Below are positions 43,242 through 52,334 of a stretch of DNA of 64,000 nt, piece by piece; within the stretch, counting starts at the first letter, position 1, and each line of letters starts with the position of its first letter. The position numbers and the translations under genes are program-made. The stretch is taken from assembly GCF_002287175.1 (NCBI RefSeq), contig NZ_LMVM01000012.1:496001-560000 (forward strand), written 5' to 3'. The DNA is from Methanobacterium bryantii. Its GTDB lineage: Archaea; Methanobacteriota; Methanobacteria; Methanobacteriales; Methanobacteriaceae. A model generated the notes under the pieces. That model saw only the letters and a list, made by a program, of their open reading frames with translations. It had not been told where the DNA came from and searched no databases.

Positions 43242-43512
43242 TTTTTTCCTCTCCATAATAATAAGCATTAGCTATAGCATGAGATGCGAGTGGTGTAAGG
43301 AAAAGGTATATAATACCTAAATAGTACGTATTGGGAAGCACGATTAGTGCTAGGATACAAGCCATATCAGCTACACCGAGCATATGCACTCTTGCATAGA
43401 GAATTTTATTTTTATCATCCTTGTATCTGAGTAGTCCGATTGCGGTAAGGACTATGAGGATTGCAGATATTATCATTACTGCTGATCTTATCAAAGTTAT
43501 TATGTCATCCAA
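43234..43512 (-). CDS. ehbC: Energy-converting hydrogenase B subunit C (MnhG-like)
   Basis: A 92-residue membrane protein homologous to MnhG/MrpG, with YARVHMLGVADMACILAL and LTPLASHAIANAYY. The start codon is TTG at 43512, one base after the TAA of ehbB; GGATGGTAA within the end of ehbB is a weak ribosome site, so coupling to ehbB translation is likely. Three helices are predicted. Confidence 0.9.
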   Translation of the reverse strand: MDDIITLIRSAVMIISAILIVLTAIGLLRYKDDKNKILYARVHMLGVADMACILALIVLPNTYYLGIIYLFLTPLASHAIANAYYYGEEKND

Positions 43513-43513
43513 A

Positions 43514-43774
43514 TTACCATCCCCGTATAACCTTTGAAAATGCTATGGTGCCTATAGGGCCCAAAATAATCAGTGCAAGGGCTATAGTCTCACAATATAA
43601 TATTCCATAAACTTGTCCGATTAAAACTAATAAGGTTGCTACGGCAATACTCAAACCTAGTAGACCTACAATACCCATGGATATGGTCTTTCTGGTTGAA
43701 ATTCGTATTGATGCAAGTGCATAAAATGCAAGTGCGCCCATTAAAATGTATTCAGATATCGTTAGTATATCCAT
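43514..43774 (-). CDS. ehbB: Energy-converting hydrogenase B subunit B (MnhF-like)
   Basis: An 86-residue membrane protein with three helices, homologous to MnhF/MrpF: YALASIRISTRKTISMGIVG and ETIALALIILGPIGTIAFSK. The ATG at 43774 is preceded by AAAGGTG at 5 nt and lies 14 nt after the ehbA stop; an upstream in-frame start would overlap ehbA and lacks a ribosome site. Confidence 0.9.
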   Translation of the reverse strand: MDILTISEYILMGALAFYALASIRISTRKTISMGIVGLLGLSIAVATLLVLIGQVYGILYCETIALALIILGPIGTIAFSKVIRGW

Positions 43775-43788
43775 TTTAACACCTTTGT

Positions 43789-44103
43789 TTACTCTAGCCA
43801 CCCTTTAATATATGGTTCAAAGGGAATTACATCCTCTTTTTTTCTTGAAACGATTGTTGCAACTTTTATAATGCAGTTTTCAGTGTCTACATCAATTGAA
43901 AGTGTACCTGGGGTTAAAGTTATGCTATTTGCAAGTATAACCTGAGAAATTGGCCTTTTAAGTTCAGTTTCAATTTCTATTATTTCTGGTTCGACTTTAC
44001 CATTCAACGTTCTTCCTGCTACATCTAAAGTAGCTTTTATGATCTCTATAATAAGCACGATGAAATAAGCAATTGCATAAAACATTTTGAATATGATATT
44101 CAT
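43789..44103 (-). CDS. ehbA: Energy-converting hydrogenase B subunit A (MnhE-like)
   Basis: A 104-residue protein homologous to MnhE/MrpE: one or two N-terminal helices, then a cytosolic part with ANSITLTPGTLSIDVDTENC. It is the first gene of the 16-gene operon. The ATG at 44103 is chosen because GAGAGGT lies 6 nt upstream. A TATA-like CATATAATTAAAG lies about 35-45 nt before the ATG and a long inverted repeat (44188-44222) lies further upstream, so regulation at this promoter is likely. Confidence 0.9.
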   Translation of the reverse strand: MNIIFKMFYAIAYFIVLIIEIIKATLDVAGRTLNGKVEPEIIEIETELKRPISQVILANSITLTPGTLSIDVDTENCIIKVATIVSRKKEDVIPFEPYIKGWLE

Positions 44104-44187
44104 GGAGTAACCTCTCTTTGCAAACAATGTAATCTTTAATTATATGGTTTAAGGTGAAATTTCGCTATCACCTTGAAAATCAACCAT

Positions 44188-44222
44188 TATATCATGTAAT
44201 TATAATGATAAAACATGATATA
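44188..44222. promoter_or_regulatory. Inverted repeat upstream of the ehb operon
   Basis: TATATCATGT at 44188-44197 is repeated in exact inversion as ACATGATATA at 44213-44222, with a 15-nt AT-rich spacer. It lies about 85 nt upstream of ehbA and about 40 nt beyond its TATA-like box, a position suited to an activator or repressor. The outer half-site TATATCAT is shared with the palindrome upstream of hcp. Confidence 0.5.
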
Positions 44223-44310
44223 TAAAGATAACTCTTTTATCTTTGGATGATTAGTATGCCTTAATTTATTACCTCAAAAACAAGAATTACTCTAACTTTA
44301 TAATCATAAA

Positions 44311-44988
44311 TCAAAATACTGTACTGTTCAACTTAAAAACGTAGATAAACGCTAAAAATGCCCATAATATGAATAAAACTGCTCCAGAACGTTTTTTAAA
44401 TTTTTTAGATGATGCTGGGTTTAATAAACGTATTCCGCTGGGGGTGAAAAGATCAAGTAATATGTGGCTTAAAGATCCAATTAATATGGCTAAAAAAACG
44501 TAAAGCATATTTAGATCCGTATTTTCTGTTATTATAATTCCGGCAGGTACAAGGATAAAAAATGGAAGTAAAAATTTCTTATTTAAAGCTATAATTCCTA
44601 AAATGACCGAAATTACAATTAGGCTGATTTTTTCATCGATATTAAACCCATGAAGTAATGTGTAAATTCCAATGATGGAAAAAGCAAGTAAAAATGATAA
44701 AGTCATTACTCCCCATATGGAATGTACAAAACCTCTATGTTTTGATAAATAAAATATAAATGCCATTATAATTAACGAAATTCCTATTAACGGTAATTTT
44801 AAAATATAAAGTGAAAACGTTAATAAAATCCCTAATACGGCTAGAAGAATCAGGTCATTCTTTCGTATGTGGTGGTCCATGTCTATCATTGATGCTCCAA
44901 TCAATGCAAGTGAAAGATAGAAGATATCGTGAACGAAAGGTAATGCTATTATTAAAGAGAATATGGCGTGTTTTTTGTAAGACGGCAT
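44311..44988 (-). CDS. Membrane-bound metal-dependent hydrolase (YdjM/DUF457 family)
   Basis: A 225-residue protein with about seven helices. MPSYKKHAIFSLIIALPFVHD, SMIDMDHHIRKND, KHRGFVHSIWGV and SHILLDLFTPSGIRLLNP carry the histidines and aspartates of the YdjM-like family, which is related to membrane metal-dependent hydrolases. Substrate unknown; some relatives act on lipids. The ATG at 44988 follows GTGATTAAA closely; a GTG at 44997 is part of that site. It lies upstream of and in the same direction as ehb, with 207 nt between. Confidence 0.82.
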   Translation of the reverse strand: MPSYKKHAIFSLIIALPFVHDIFYLSLALIGASMIDMDHHIRKNDLILLAVLGILLTFSLYILKLPLIGISLIIMAFIFYLSKHRGFVHSIWGVMTLSFLLAFSIIGIYTLLHGFNIDEKISLIVISVILGIIALNKKFLLPFFILVPAGIIITENTDLNMLYVFLAILIGSLSHILLDLFTPSGIRLLNPASSKKFKKRSGAVLFILWAFLAFIYVFKLNSTVF

Positions 44989-45037
44989 TTTAATCACTGA
45001 AAATCAGAAAAACAATGATATTTTATTAAGATTAGAT

Positions 45038-45757
45038 TTAAATTATATCAAAATACTTTAAGTAGGATATCATCTGCAGGTAAGACCTTTCATGGCCTTC
45101 ATTAGTTATTAATCCATTTTGTGATACCACTTCGCAGGTCACAGCTGGGACTCCTTCGAGGTTACACTCGTCCTCAAGTGCTCCATTGTATAATGCGCCG
45201 GCTTCTTTATGGCATATTATTTTTGAATAAGTGGACTCTGTTATGTACTTTGCTATCAAATAACTTTTATAACATGGGCTTTTGGAACAAAAGACGCTTT
45301 CAACACCAGGATTACTTCCCGGCTTGGTAGAATGAAAATCACCTGCAGCACTTATTTTAAGATCTTTAATGGCATTTAATATGTTATTGGATATAAAACC
45401 TCCTTTTGAGGCCGCTCTATTCATGTCTACTCCTTTAAATCTCCTTGAATTTTCCATAGTGGCATGGGGTACCGCAAAAGGTATTATATAGACTGTTCCA
45501 TTTAGATCTTGATTTGATAATTCTCCTATGAGTCTGACTGCAGCTACCTGTGGGGGGAGTTCATTTCCATGTATTCCTGCAGTTATCATCACTTTTGGAA
45601 ATCCACGGCCTATTTTTAAAAGGGGAGTTCCAGATTTTGCTGTGTAAACTAAGTCGGCTATGATTTCACTTTCAGGAACATGTTCCATTAAGTGAATATT
45701 TTTTTCAATTTCTCCCTTAGTTTCATTGGATATTGTAGTTATATTTTTGATAGCCAT
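45038..45757 (-). CDS. Succinylglutamate desuccinylase/aspartoacylase-family protein
   Basis: A 239-residue zinc carboxypeptidase-like amidohydrolase. GIHGNELPPQ gives the H-x-x-E zinc pair, DMNRAASKG follows the FKGVDMNR arginine segment, and AAGDFHSTKPG holds the second histidine. The family removes acyl groups from amino acids or similar amines. The substrate is unknown. The ATG at 45757 is preceded by GGTGG at 5 nt; GTG and TTG codons upstream overlap this site. It is divergent from argG, with the promoter region shared. Confidence 0.82.
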   Translation of the reverse strand: MAIKNITTISNETKGEIEKNIHLMEHVPESEIIADLVYTAKSGTPLLKIGRGFPKVMITAGIHGNELPPQVAAVRLIGELSNQDLNGTVYIIPFAVPHATMENSRRFKGVDMNRAASKGGFISNNILNAIKDLKISAAGDFHSTKPGSNPGVESVFCSKSPCYKSYLIAKYITESTYSKIICHKEAGALYNGALEDECNLEGVPAVTCEVVSQNGLITNEGHERSYLQMISYLKYFDII

Positions 45758-45840
45758 GACTTCCACCAAGTTTAAATTGATAATTGTTCTATAGTTATCT
45801 TATATTTTTATAGACTCATATAAATAATCAAGGTGAAATA

Positions 45841-47022
45841 ATGAAAAAAGTTGTTCTCGCATTCAGTGGAGGTCTAGATACATCAGTGTGCATCAAGTTA
45901 CTTGAAGAAAAATATAACATGGAAGTTGTAACAGCATGCGTAGATGTAGGACAGCCCGAAGATGAAATAGAAAGACCAGCGTCAGCTGCAGATAAAATAG
46001 GCGTTTCAAAACATTATACCATAGATGCAAAGGATGAATTTGCAGAAGATTTTATATTCAAAGCAATTAAAGCTAATGCATTATATGAAGGATACCCATT
46101 AAGTACTGCACTTGCAAGGCCGTTAATAGCAATGAAAATCGTAGAACTTGCTAAAAAAGAAGGTGCAGATGCAATAGCTCATGGATGTACTGGTAAAGGT
46201 AACGACCAGTTTAGATTTGAAGCTATGATCAGATCTAAATCCAATATGGATATAATTGCCCCAATAAGGGATTTAAACCTTACAAGAACTGAAGAAGTAG
46301 AATATGCAAAGGACCATGGTATTCCTCTTGCTTCTGACAAGCTTTACAGTATCGACGAAAACATATGGGGAAGATCTATAGAGGGAGATATCCTCGAAGA
46401 CCCGATGGTTGAAACACCAGAAGAAGCATTCAACTGGACAAATTCAACTGAAGACGCGCCAGATGAAGCACAGATCCTGGAAATTAAATTTGAAAATGGG
46501 GTTCCTGTAGCTTTAGACAATGAAGAAATGAAACCTCTGGATATAATTGGAAAATGCAACGAAATTGCAGGTAAGCACGGTGTTGGTAGAATTGATATCA
46601 TTGAGGACAGAATAATAGGACTCAAATCAAGGGAAAATTACGAAGTACCTGGAGCAATTTTACTTATAACTGCTCACAAAGCATTAGAACAGCTCACGCT
46701 CACAAGAAGCGAGCTTAAATTTGCTGCATACATTTCAGAAATGTATTCCGAGCTTGTATACGATGGACTATGGCATGATCCTCTAAGGGAAGACCTGGAC
46801 AGTGCAGTTGATAAAATGCAGGGAAGGGTAACTGGAACTGTAAGAGTGAAACTCCACAAAGGAAACCTGAGGATACTTGGAAGGGAATCTCCTTACAGTA
46901 TTTACAGTGAAGAAGCTGTTTCCTTTGAAGATAAAGGTATAGACCAGCGTGAAATGACTGGAATGGTCAAAAATTATGGTATGCAGGCTGCAACCTATAA
47001 TAAAATATGTAAAAAGGACTGA
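45841..47022 (+). CDS. argG: Argininosuccinate synthase
   Basis: A 393-residue enzyme that condenses citrulline and aspartate with ATP, the penultimate step of arginine synthesis. AFSGGLDTS is the ATP pyrophosphatase P-loop at 8-16, STALARPLIA and HGCTGKGNDQFRFE bind citrulline and aspartate, and NIWGRSIEGDILEDP is also typical. Length is standard. AAGGTGAAATA precedes the ATG, and a TATA-like TTATATTTTTATAG lies about 35 nt upstream. It is monocistronic as far as seen. Confidence 0.98.
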   Translation: MKKVVLAFSGGLDTSVCIKLLEEKYNMEVVTACVDVGQPEDEIERPASAADKIGVSKHYTIDAKDEFAEDFIFKAIKANALYEGYPLSTALARPLIAMKIVELAKKEGADAIAHGCTGKGNDQFRFEAMIRSKSNMDIIAPIRDLNLTRTEEVEYAKDHGIPLASDKLYSIDENIWGRSIEGDILEDPMVETPEEAFNWTNSTEDAPDEAQILEIKFENGVPVALDNEEMKPLDIIGKCNEIAGKHGVGRIDIIEDRIIGLKSRENYEVPGAILLITAHKALEQLTLTRSELKFAAYISEMYSELVYDGLWHDPLREDLDSAVDKMQGRVTGTVRVKLHKGNLRILGRESPYSIYSEEAVSFEDKGIDQREMTGMVKNYGMQAATYNKICKKD

Positions 47023-47179
47023 ATGGTCCTTAAATTTTTTATTTTAACATTTGAAAATCTTTCAAAGTTCCTTAATCATGCACAATAATTTTGCTTAATT
47101 GGTTTTCTTTTCTCAAAAAGCAAAAATAAATCCACAAAAACTTTATTAAGTTCTTTAACTAATATAAAGACGTGATAAA

Positions 47180-47437
47180 ATGTCTATAGAACTTATAGTA
47201 CTTGGAATCATAATACTAATTGTTGCATTTGCAGCACTTGGAATTCTGTTTAAAATTGCAGGACTACTGCTTAAAATACTAGTTCATGTAATACTTGGAT
47301 GGATAGTTCTGTTCCTGGTAAATATACTTCCGTTTGTCCATATCCCTATAAATATACTGACGGTTCTTATTGCAGGGTTTGGAGGAATATGGGGAGTTCT
47401 GCTTTTAATAATCGCGCAGATATTAGGATTCTTTTAA
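47180..47437 (+). CDS. BofA-family small membrane protein
   Basis: An 85-residue, very hydrophobic protein with two or three helices. The stretch LVHVILGWIVLFLVNILPFVHIPIN and the IAGFGGIWGVLLLI end match the BofA family, named after the sigma-K processing inhibitor of Bacillus; in archaea there is no sporulation and the role is unknown, possibly control of a membrane protease. GTGATAAA precedes the ATG. Confidence 0.8.
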   Translation: MSIELIVLGIIILIVAFAALGILFKIAGLLLKILVHVILGWIVLFLVNILPFVHIPINILTVLIAGFGGIWGVLLLIIAQILGFF

Positions 47438-47537
47438 CTAAATTATCTTTTTTTAATCAATAAGAGTTAATTTCAAAAAAATAAAATTAATTTTTAAAAC
47501 ATACTGGCTATTGTAAAACTATTTTTGATGAGTATAT

Positions 47538-49010
47538 TCACCTAAATGCATCGTCAATGTACTTCATCATGTCAGTTGCAGTAAAATGATATTCATATTT
47601 TACTGAAGCCATGTCTCCAGCTCTTCCGTTTATGTAAGCTCCAAGACAGGCAGCTTCAAATGCATCATGTCCTTTAGCCAGTAGTCCTCCAGTGAGGCCT
47701 GCGAGGCAGTCTCCAGTTCCGCCAACTGTCATTCCGGGATTTCCAGTTTTATTTAACCTTGTTTTTTCACCGTTTGAAATGGTATCAAGAGCTCCCTTTA
47801 GGAGAACTACACATTTATTTTCATTTGAAACCTTTGAGATAATTTCCATTTTATCTTTAAGTCCTTCTGGAACATCTAATCCGGAAAGAACTTTAAATTC
47901 TGCAGAATGAGGGGTAACTATTACTTCATTTTCTATTTCATGGAGTATATCATTATATAATAATTTTAAACCATCGGCATCTATTACCATCGGTTTTTTA
48001 ATTTCCCCTACTATTTCATTTAAAGCAGTCACAGTTTCTGCATCACGACCCATGCCGCAGCCAATTACAACTGAATCTACATTTTTTGAGAGTTCCACTA
48101 TTTCATCAATGTCTTCCTCAACGATGATCTCTTCAGAAAGTGTATGGACGATAAAATCTGGTGAATATGATCTAATTGGGAGTGCTACGCTTTGAGGACA
48201 TGCTACATGGACTAAATCTACTCCCGACTTGAATGCTGCATGAGCTGCAAGTGTTGGAGCGCCTGAGTAATCTCGACTGCCGCCTATAACAAGAACTCTT
48301 CCGTTGTTACCTTTATGGGAGGTAATGTCTCTTTTTTTGAGCCTTAATAGATCTCCTTTGCCTAAAAATATTTCAGCTTCTTTTGGAATGCCTATATCAT
48401 ACAGGATAACATTTCCAACATATCTAACAGCAGCTTTTTTAAGCCCTGTTTTTATTTCATGAAATGTAAGTGTGAAATCAGCTTCTACAGCTTTATCTTG
48501 TACATTCCCTGTCAAAGGATCTAATCCACTTGGTACATCAACTGCAATTTTGATACCTTCAGATTTGTTTATTATATCAATTGCACTTGAAACTGGCTCT
48601 CTAAGCTTGCCTTTAACTCCAGTTCCAAGCAGTGCATCAACTATAACTGGGGCGGTGACTTTTTTAAGTGTGGATGAATCTTCAATTGTTTTTACTTTAA
48701 GAGAATTTAGGCCTGAATTTATATTCTGGATTGCAGTCCAGTTTTGAAGAGTTTCATGGGATTTAATTCTGTCAGAGCGTCCTATAAAAAATAATTCTAC
48801 ATTATAACCGTTATTTAGTAAATGCCGTGCAGCAACAAATCCGTCGCCACCATTACCTCCAGTACCTGCAAATATCACAATTTTACATGGATCTAGAATG
48901 TCAATTATGTGATCAGCTACGGATTTACCTGCATTTTCCATAAGTGCAGACTTAGAAATGCCTAATTCTTCTGCGTTACTATCAACGGCCATCATATCCT
49001 TTGGAGTCAT
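47538..49010 (-). CDS. nnr: Bifunctional NAD(P)HX epimerase/dehydratase
   Basis: A 490-residue metabolite-repair enzyme. The N-terminal half (YjeF_N, residues 1 to about 210) epimerises damaged NAD(P)HX: ENAGKSVADHI and GTGGNGGDGFVAARHL are typical. The C-terminal half is the ADP/ATP-dependent dehydratase of the ribokinase-like fold: HKGNNGRVLVIGGS, DADGLKLL, VTPHSAEF and GNPGMTVGGTGDCLAG. Both parts look complete. GTGATAAT precedes the ATG. Convergent with the BofA gene. Confidence 0.95.
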   Translation of the reverse strand: MTPKDMMAVDSNAEELGISKSALMENAGKSVADHIIDILDPCKIVIFAGTGGNGGDGFVAARHLLNNGYNVELFFIGRSDRIKSHETLQNWTAIQNINSGLNSLKVKTIEDSSTLKKVTAPVIVDALLGTGVKGKLREPVSSAIDIINKSEGIKIAVDVPSGLDPLTGNVQDKAVEADFTLTFHEIKTGLKKAAVRYVGNVILYDIGIPKEAEIFLGKGDLLRLKKRDITSHKGNNGRVLVIGGSRDYSGAPTLAAHAAFKSGVDLVHVACPQSVALPIRSYSPDFIVHTLSEEIIVEEDIDEIVELSKNVDSVVIGCGMGRDAETVTALNEIVGEIKKPMVIDADGLKLLYNDILHEIENEVIVTPHSAEFKVLSGLDVPEGLKDKMEIISKVSNENKCVVLLKGALDTISNGEKTRLNKTGNPGMTVGGTGDCLAGLTGGLLAKGHDAFEAACLGAYINGRAGDMASVKYEYHFTATDMMKYIDDAFR

Positions 49011-49135
49011 ATTATCACGACTTATTTATCTATTAAAAGTTTAATCAATATCACTAGTTATATAATCTATAAAACAAATTATTTAATTATAACCTCTTTA
49101 CTTTGATAGATTAATATTAGCTGCATGGTGATTTA

Positions 49136-51067
49136 GTGGCCCGAATAAATCTGCTCCCAATTATAGAATCTGAAAATATGCCTATTATTTCGTATTCTAT
49201 ATTGATTTATGCTTTAGTTGCATTAATGGCGCTGTTTATTTATGGTATAATTGGATCCATGTATATAATGAATTTAGATATAATTAATTCTTTATATTAT
49301 ACTGTTATAACGATAGCAACTGTTGGTTATGGGGATATTATCCCAATTACTCCTGTTCAAAAACTTTTTACAATAACACTGGTTTTAGGAGGAGTTGGTT
49401 TAGTTGCTTATGTATTTACTTTAGCATTAACGGTGATTTCAATGGCTGTAGAAGAAGTTACTTCTGGTTCCAGGCAAAGAAGGAGGATAGCCGCTGCTAA
49501 AAATCATTTTATACTTTGTGGATATGGTAGAGTTGGCAGCGCGGTCTTTAAACAGCTTCAAAGAAGGAACCAGGAAGCAATAATAATTGAGAGAAATAGG
49601 AATATTATAGAAAAAGAATTATGGGAAGAACCAGAGATTCTTGCAATTCCTGGAGATGCAACAGATGAAGACATCCTTAAATCAGCAGGGATAAAAAAAG
49701 CAAGAGGTATTATAATAGCCACAGGTGAAGATGTTGATAACCTATTCATAACTCTAACTGCAAGGGAACTGCATCCTGAGATATGGATAGTTGCAAGGGC
49801 AAGTAAAAGCGAAAATATCAAAAGACTTTACAGATCTGGTGCAGATAAAGTTATATCACCTGAAACAAGCGGTGGGGAAGATATTTATTTCGCTGCTATC
49901 CAGCCGACCCTCATGAAAATTACCATGATGCATGGTGTTTCAAATATCAAAAAAGAAGCCGAAATAATACTGAGATATGGAGCTACCCTGGAAAATATAG
50001 AATATCATCTACCTGAGTTTAAGGAACCCCTTGTAAGGAAAATTGAGATTTCTCAAATGGACGAATTAAATAAGTTTATGGATAGTTTAGAGCGTGATCC
50101 CGCAAGAAAAAGCTCACTGCAAAGGGTATATGAATCGGTAAGTGGAATTCATTCACATTGGATTTCAGGGCAGGACAGGGAAAGTTTGGATAGGATTGTA
50201 GGAGAACTTAAAAAAGAAGGTTTACTTTTAGGAGTTAATTTAAACGACGATGAGATAAAAGAAGCTGCAAGAAAACATGGAAGAATTGTGGAAGTCATTG
50301 TAAAACCTGAAATTAAAATTACAGAATCTCATGCTGTTGGTGATATACGCAAAGAAGCTGAAATAATCTTAAAACACGGCTGTACAATGGAAGATATCGA
50401 ATATTATTTGCCGGGATTCCATGAATCACTCCATAGAAACATCGGATTATCCCGAATTGAAGACATGGATAACTTTTTAAAAAGTCTAAATGAGGATTCA
50501 AAAAAGATGGAATCATTAGAAAGGCTATATTCTCTTTCAGGTGGGGGAATTCATTCCCATAGAATTACAGGGCCTGATACTAAGAGCCTGGCAAATGTTG
50601 AAAATGAGTTGAAAGCTAAAGGGTTCCTTTTAGGCGTTAATTTATCTAAAGAAGAAATAGAAACTAAAATTCGGGAATTTGGTAGGGTTGTAGAACTGCT
50701 TCTTCGACATGAAGTAACTAATCTCGATGATAAAAAGATAATAATGGGGCTTAAAGGCAGAATTTTAGATTCAAAGCATTACCTTCCTGGAGTTAGGCAA
50801 ATTGTAACCAGAAATCTGTACATTAGCTCAGAAGAAGATGTTAAAAACTGTGAAGATGAACTTAAAAGGCCGGACGCAAGAAGGTCTGTTGAGTCATTAT
50901 ATAAAATATCACGGCAGATACATTCTCATACAGTGGCTGCACCAGACGTCAAGACCATTAAGAAAATTGAAAAAGCCCTTGATAATAAAGGCATACTTTT
51001 AGGAGTCAATTTGCCTGAAGAGAAAATATGGGAAATTGTTGAAAGTCAACCTGATGATGATGAATAA
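49136..51067 (+). CDS. Two-helix potassium channel with RCK domain and three-copy C-terminal repeat
   Basis: A 643-residue channel subunit. Two membrane helices (about 18-43 and 75-105) flank the selectivity filter TVGYGD at 62-67. An RCK/TrkA-N domain follows (CGYGRVGSAV near 128-137, GDATDEDIL, SPETSGGEDIYFA). Beyond residue 265 there are three tandem copies of a domain of 100-120 residues (about 271-390, 404-525, 533-635), each with a K-x-EAEIIL-like start, YLPGF-like centre, GIHSH and a closing GxLLGVNL. This repeat is not a classical TrkA-C domain and I do not recognise it. The start codon is GTG, 3 nt after GGTGAT. Confidence 0.9.
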   Translation: MARINLLPIIESENMPIISYSILIYALVALMALFIYGIIGSMYIMNLDIINSLYYTVITIATVGYGDIIPITPVQKLFTITLVLGGVGLVAYVFTLALTVISMAVEEVTSGSRQRRRIAAAKNHFILCGYGRVGSAVFKQLQRRNQEAIIIERNRNIIEKELWEEPEILAIPGDATDEDILKSAGIKKARGIIIATGEDVDNLFITLTARELHPEIWIVARASKSENIKRLYRSGADKVISPETSGGEDIYFAAIQPTLMKITMMHGVSNIKKEAEIILRYGATLENIEYHLPEFKEPLVRKIEISQMDELNKFMDSLERDPARKSSLQRVYESVSGIHSHWISGQDRESLDRIVGELKKEGLLLGVNLNDDEIKEAARKHGRIVEVIVKPEIKITESHAVGDIRKEAEIILKHGCTMEDIEYYLPGFHESLHRNIGLSRIEDMDNFLKSLNEDSKKMESLERLYSLSGGGIHSHRITGPDTKSLANVENELKAKGFLLGVNLSKEEIETKIREFGRVVELLLRHEVTNLDDKKIIMGLKGRILDSKHYLPGVRQIVTRNLYISSEEDVKNCEDELKRPDARRSVESLYKISRQIHSHTVAAPDVKTIKKIEKALDNKGILLGVNLPEEKIWEIVESQPDDDE

Positions 51068-51101
51068 AATCAGTAGGTGAAAATATGAAGGCAGAATTGC
51101 T

Positions 51102-51269
51102 GTGCAAAAAAGTCTTAAGTGTGGTTGTAAGGATAAACATATTTTGAAGGATTCATGAACAGTAGGAATTATTGGTGGGCCTCAACATAAATCATCAACA
51201 GGATATAAATCCAAAGAAGGTAAATATAGATGTTCTTCATGTGGCTATATATTTAAGAAAGAAAATTAG
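51102..51269 (+). pseudogene. Small zinc-ribbon gene with an in-frame TGA
   Basis: From a possible GTG at 51102 the frame reads VQKSLKCGCKDKHILKDS, then TGA at 51156-51158, then TVGIIGGPQHKSSTGY and KYRCSSCGYIFKKEN to a TAG at 51267-51269. The CGC and CSSC pairs together form a ribbon, so the TGA interrupts one small protein of about 55 residues. It is most likely a decayed gene. The rest of the gap 51068-51287 holds nothing else. Confidence 0.5.
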
Positions 51270-51287
51270 CGTATTTACTATTTTTAT

Positions 51288-51998
51288 TTATTTTATGAAT
51301 ATGGCGTTGCATCTGCACAGGTGGTGTAATGGGGGAAGCATTTTAACTTCATTTATATTGAATATCTTTTTATCATATGCTTTACGGCATTTTTCACATG
51401 TATTAAGAGATTTAGATATTTTGAAGTATTTATATCCTTTTTCTTTATGAATACGCCAGTTTCCAAGATTTTTTATTCTACTTATCTCATTCTTACTTAT
51501 ATTTTCAGCATCCTCGGAATTTAGCGATGTTTTTGATTTGATTTCATTGGTGGCGTCTATAACTCCTTTACCCTCGTTAACAACCTTTGCAAGTATTTTG
51601 ATAATCTGTAGTTTTGTATGGTCATCGATTGGACCTATATATTCAAAATCATACAGTTCTGGAATTAATGCAATTTCTTTAAATATGGATCTTTGTTCTT
51701 CTACAGAAAAACCTTTTTTAGAAGGTCTTTTACTTTTTAATAGTTTAGTTAATCCGTCTGTGTGGTCAACGTTAATACTTAATTTGTGATTTCCATTTGA
51801 ATCAGTATTTTTTTCATCAGGTTCAGAATTTTTAAACGTTTCAACGATGGTTTTTACTCTTTCAGTGTTATAAGGTATATTCAACGAATCAACCTGTATT
51901 AAATCGCCTCCACATTCACATTCTTTAAAATCATCTAGTGATTCCCATTCCTGAAGCTTGTAATATCCGTTACATTTAGTACATACGATATAAGGCAA
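51288..51998 (-). CDS. Zinc ribbon fused to a phage MuF-like (head morphogenesis) domain
   Basis: A 236-residue protein. Residues 1-40 form a zinc ribbon (MPYIVCTKCNGYYKL and CECGG). After a polar linker, residues about 125-236 match the SPP1 gp7/Mu gpF minor head protein domain: a helix with ISKNEISRIKNLGNWR in the position of the family's A-R-T-E helix, then TCEKCRKAYDK and the final PPLHHLCRC. In phages this domain is a capsid-inner protein and is often fused to toxins. No other phage gene is nearby, so this may be a domesticated piece. The start is TTG at 51998 with AAGGGAT upstream. Confidence 0.7.
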   Translation of the reverse strand: MPYIVCTKCNGYYKLQEWESLDDFKECECGGDLIQVDSLNIPYNTERVKTIVETFKNSEPDEKNTDSNGNHKLSINVDHTDGLTKLLKSKRPSKKGFSVEEQRSIFKEIALIPELYDFEYIGPIDDHTKLQIIKILAKVVNEGKGVIDATNEIKSKTSLNSEDAENISKNEISRIKNLGNWRIHKEKGYKYFKISKSLNTCEKCRKAYDKKIFNINEVKMLPPLHHLCRCNAIFIK

Positions 51999-52290
51999 TG
52001 TAATCCCTTCTATATGCTTATTTAAATTGGCTTAAATATTTCTGGACTCTCAAATGTTTAACAGTCAAATATTATTGATAAGGATCTACCTATTAAACTT
52101 ACCTAGTCCAGTGTCATGTTAAATCATTCCCAGTTCTAGCTGCTTATATGACTACTGTTAATTATTTTTTAAAAATTTTGGAATTTTTAGTATATCTCTG
52201 TTACTATCTAAATCCATTAAAGAAAGTATTTTTGATTAAAAGATGAAAATTGAAAGTTAATTTGGATTATACTATAAAAAAAATATTGTC

Positions 52291-52326
52291 AAAAAAAGAA
52301 AGATGGTCCTCAAATGGAGTTTTGAG
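52291..52326 (-). terminator. Hairpin plus T-run behind ftr
   Basis: On the minus strand CTCAAA-ACTCCA-TTTGAG (52326-52309) is followed by a T-rich run of about 13 nt with a run of seven T. It lies 9 nt beyond the ftr stop and fits a transcription terminator. The remaining gap 51999-52290 is AT-rich and shows no gene or repeat. Confidence 0.6.
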
Positions 52327-52334
52327 AATCACAT

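Noticed and set aside
51156..51158. TGA read as selenocysteine in the zinc-ribbon remnant
   Set aside because: No SECIS-like structure was seen, and members of this order are not known to have the selenocysteine system; decay is simpler.
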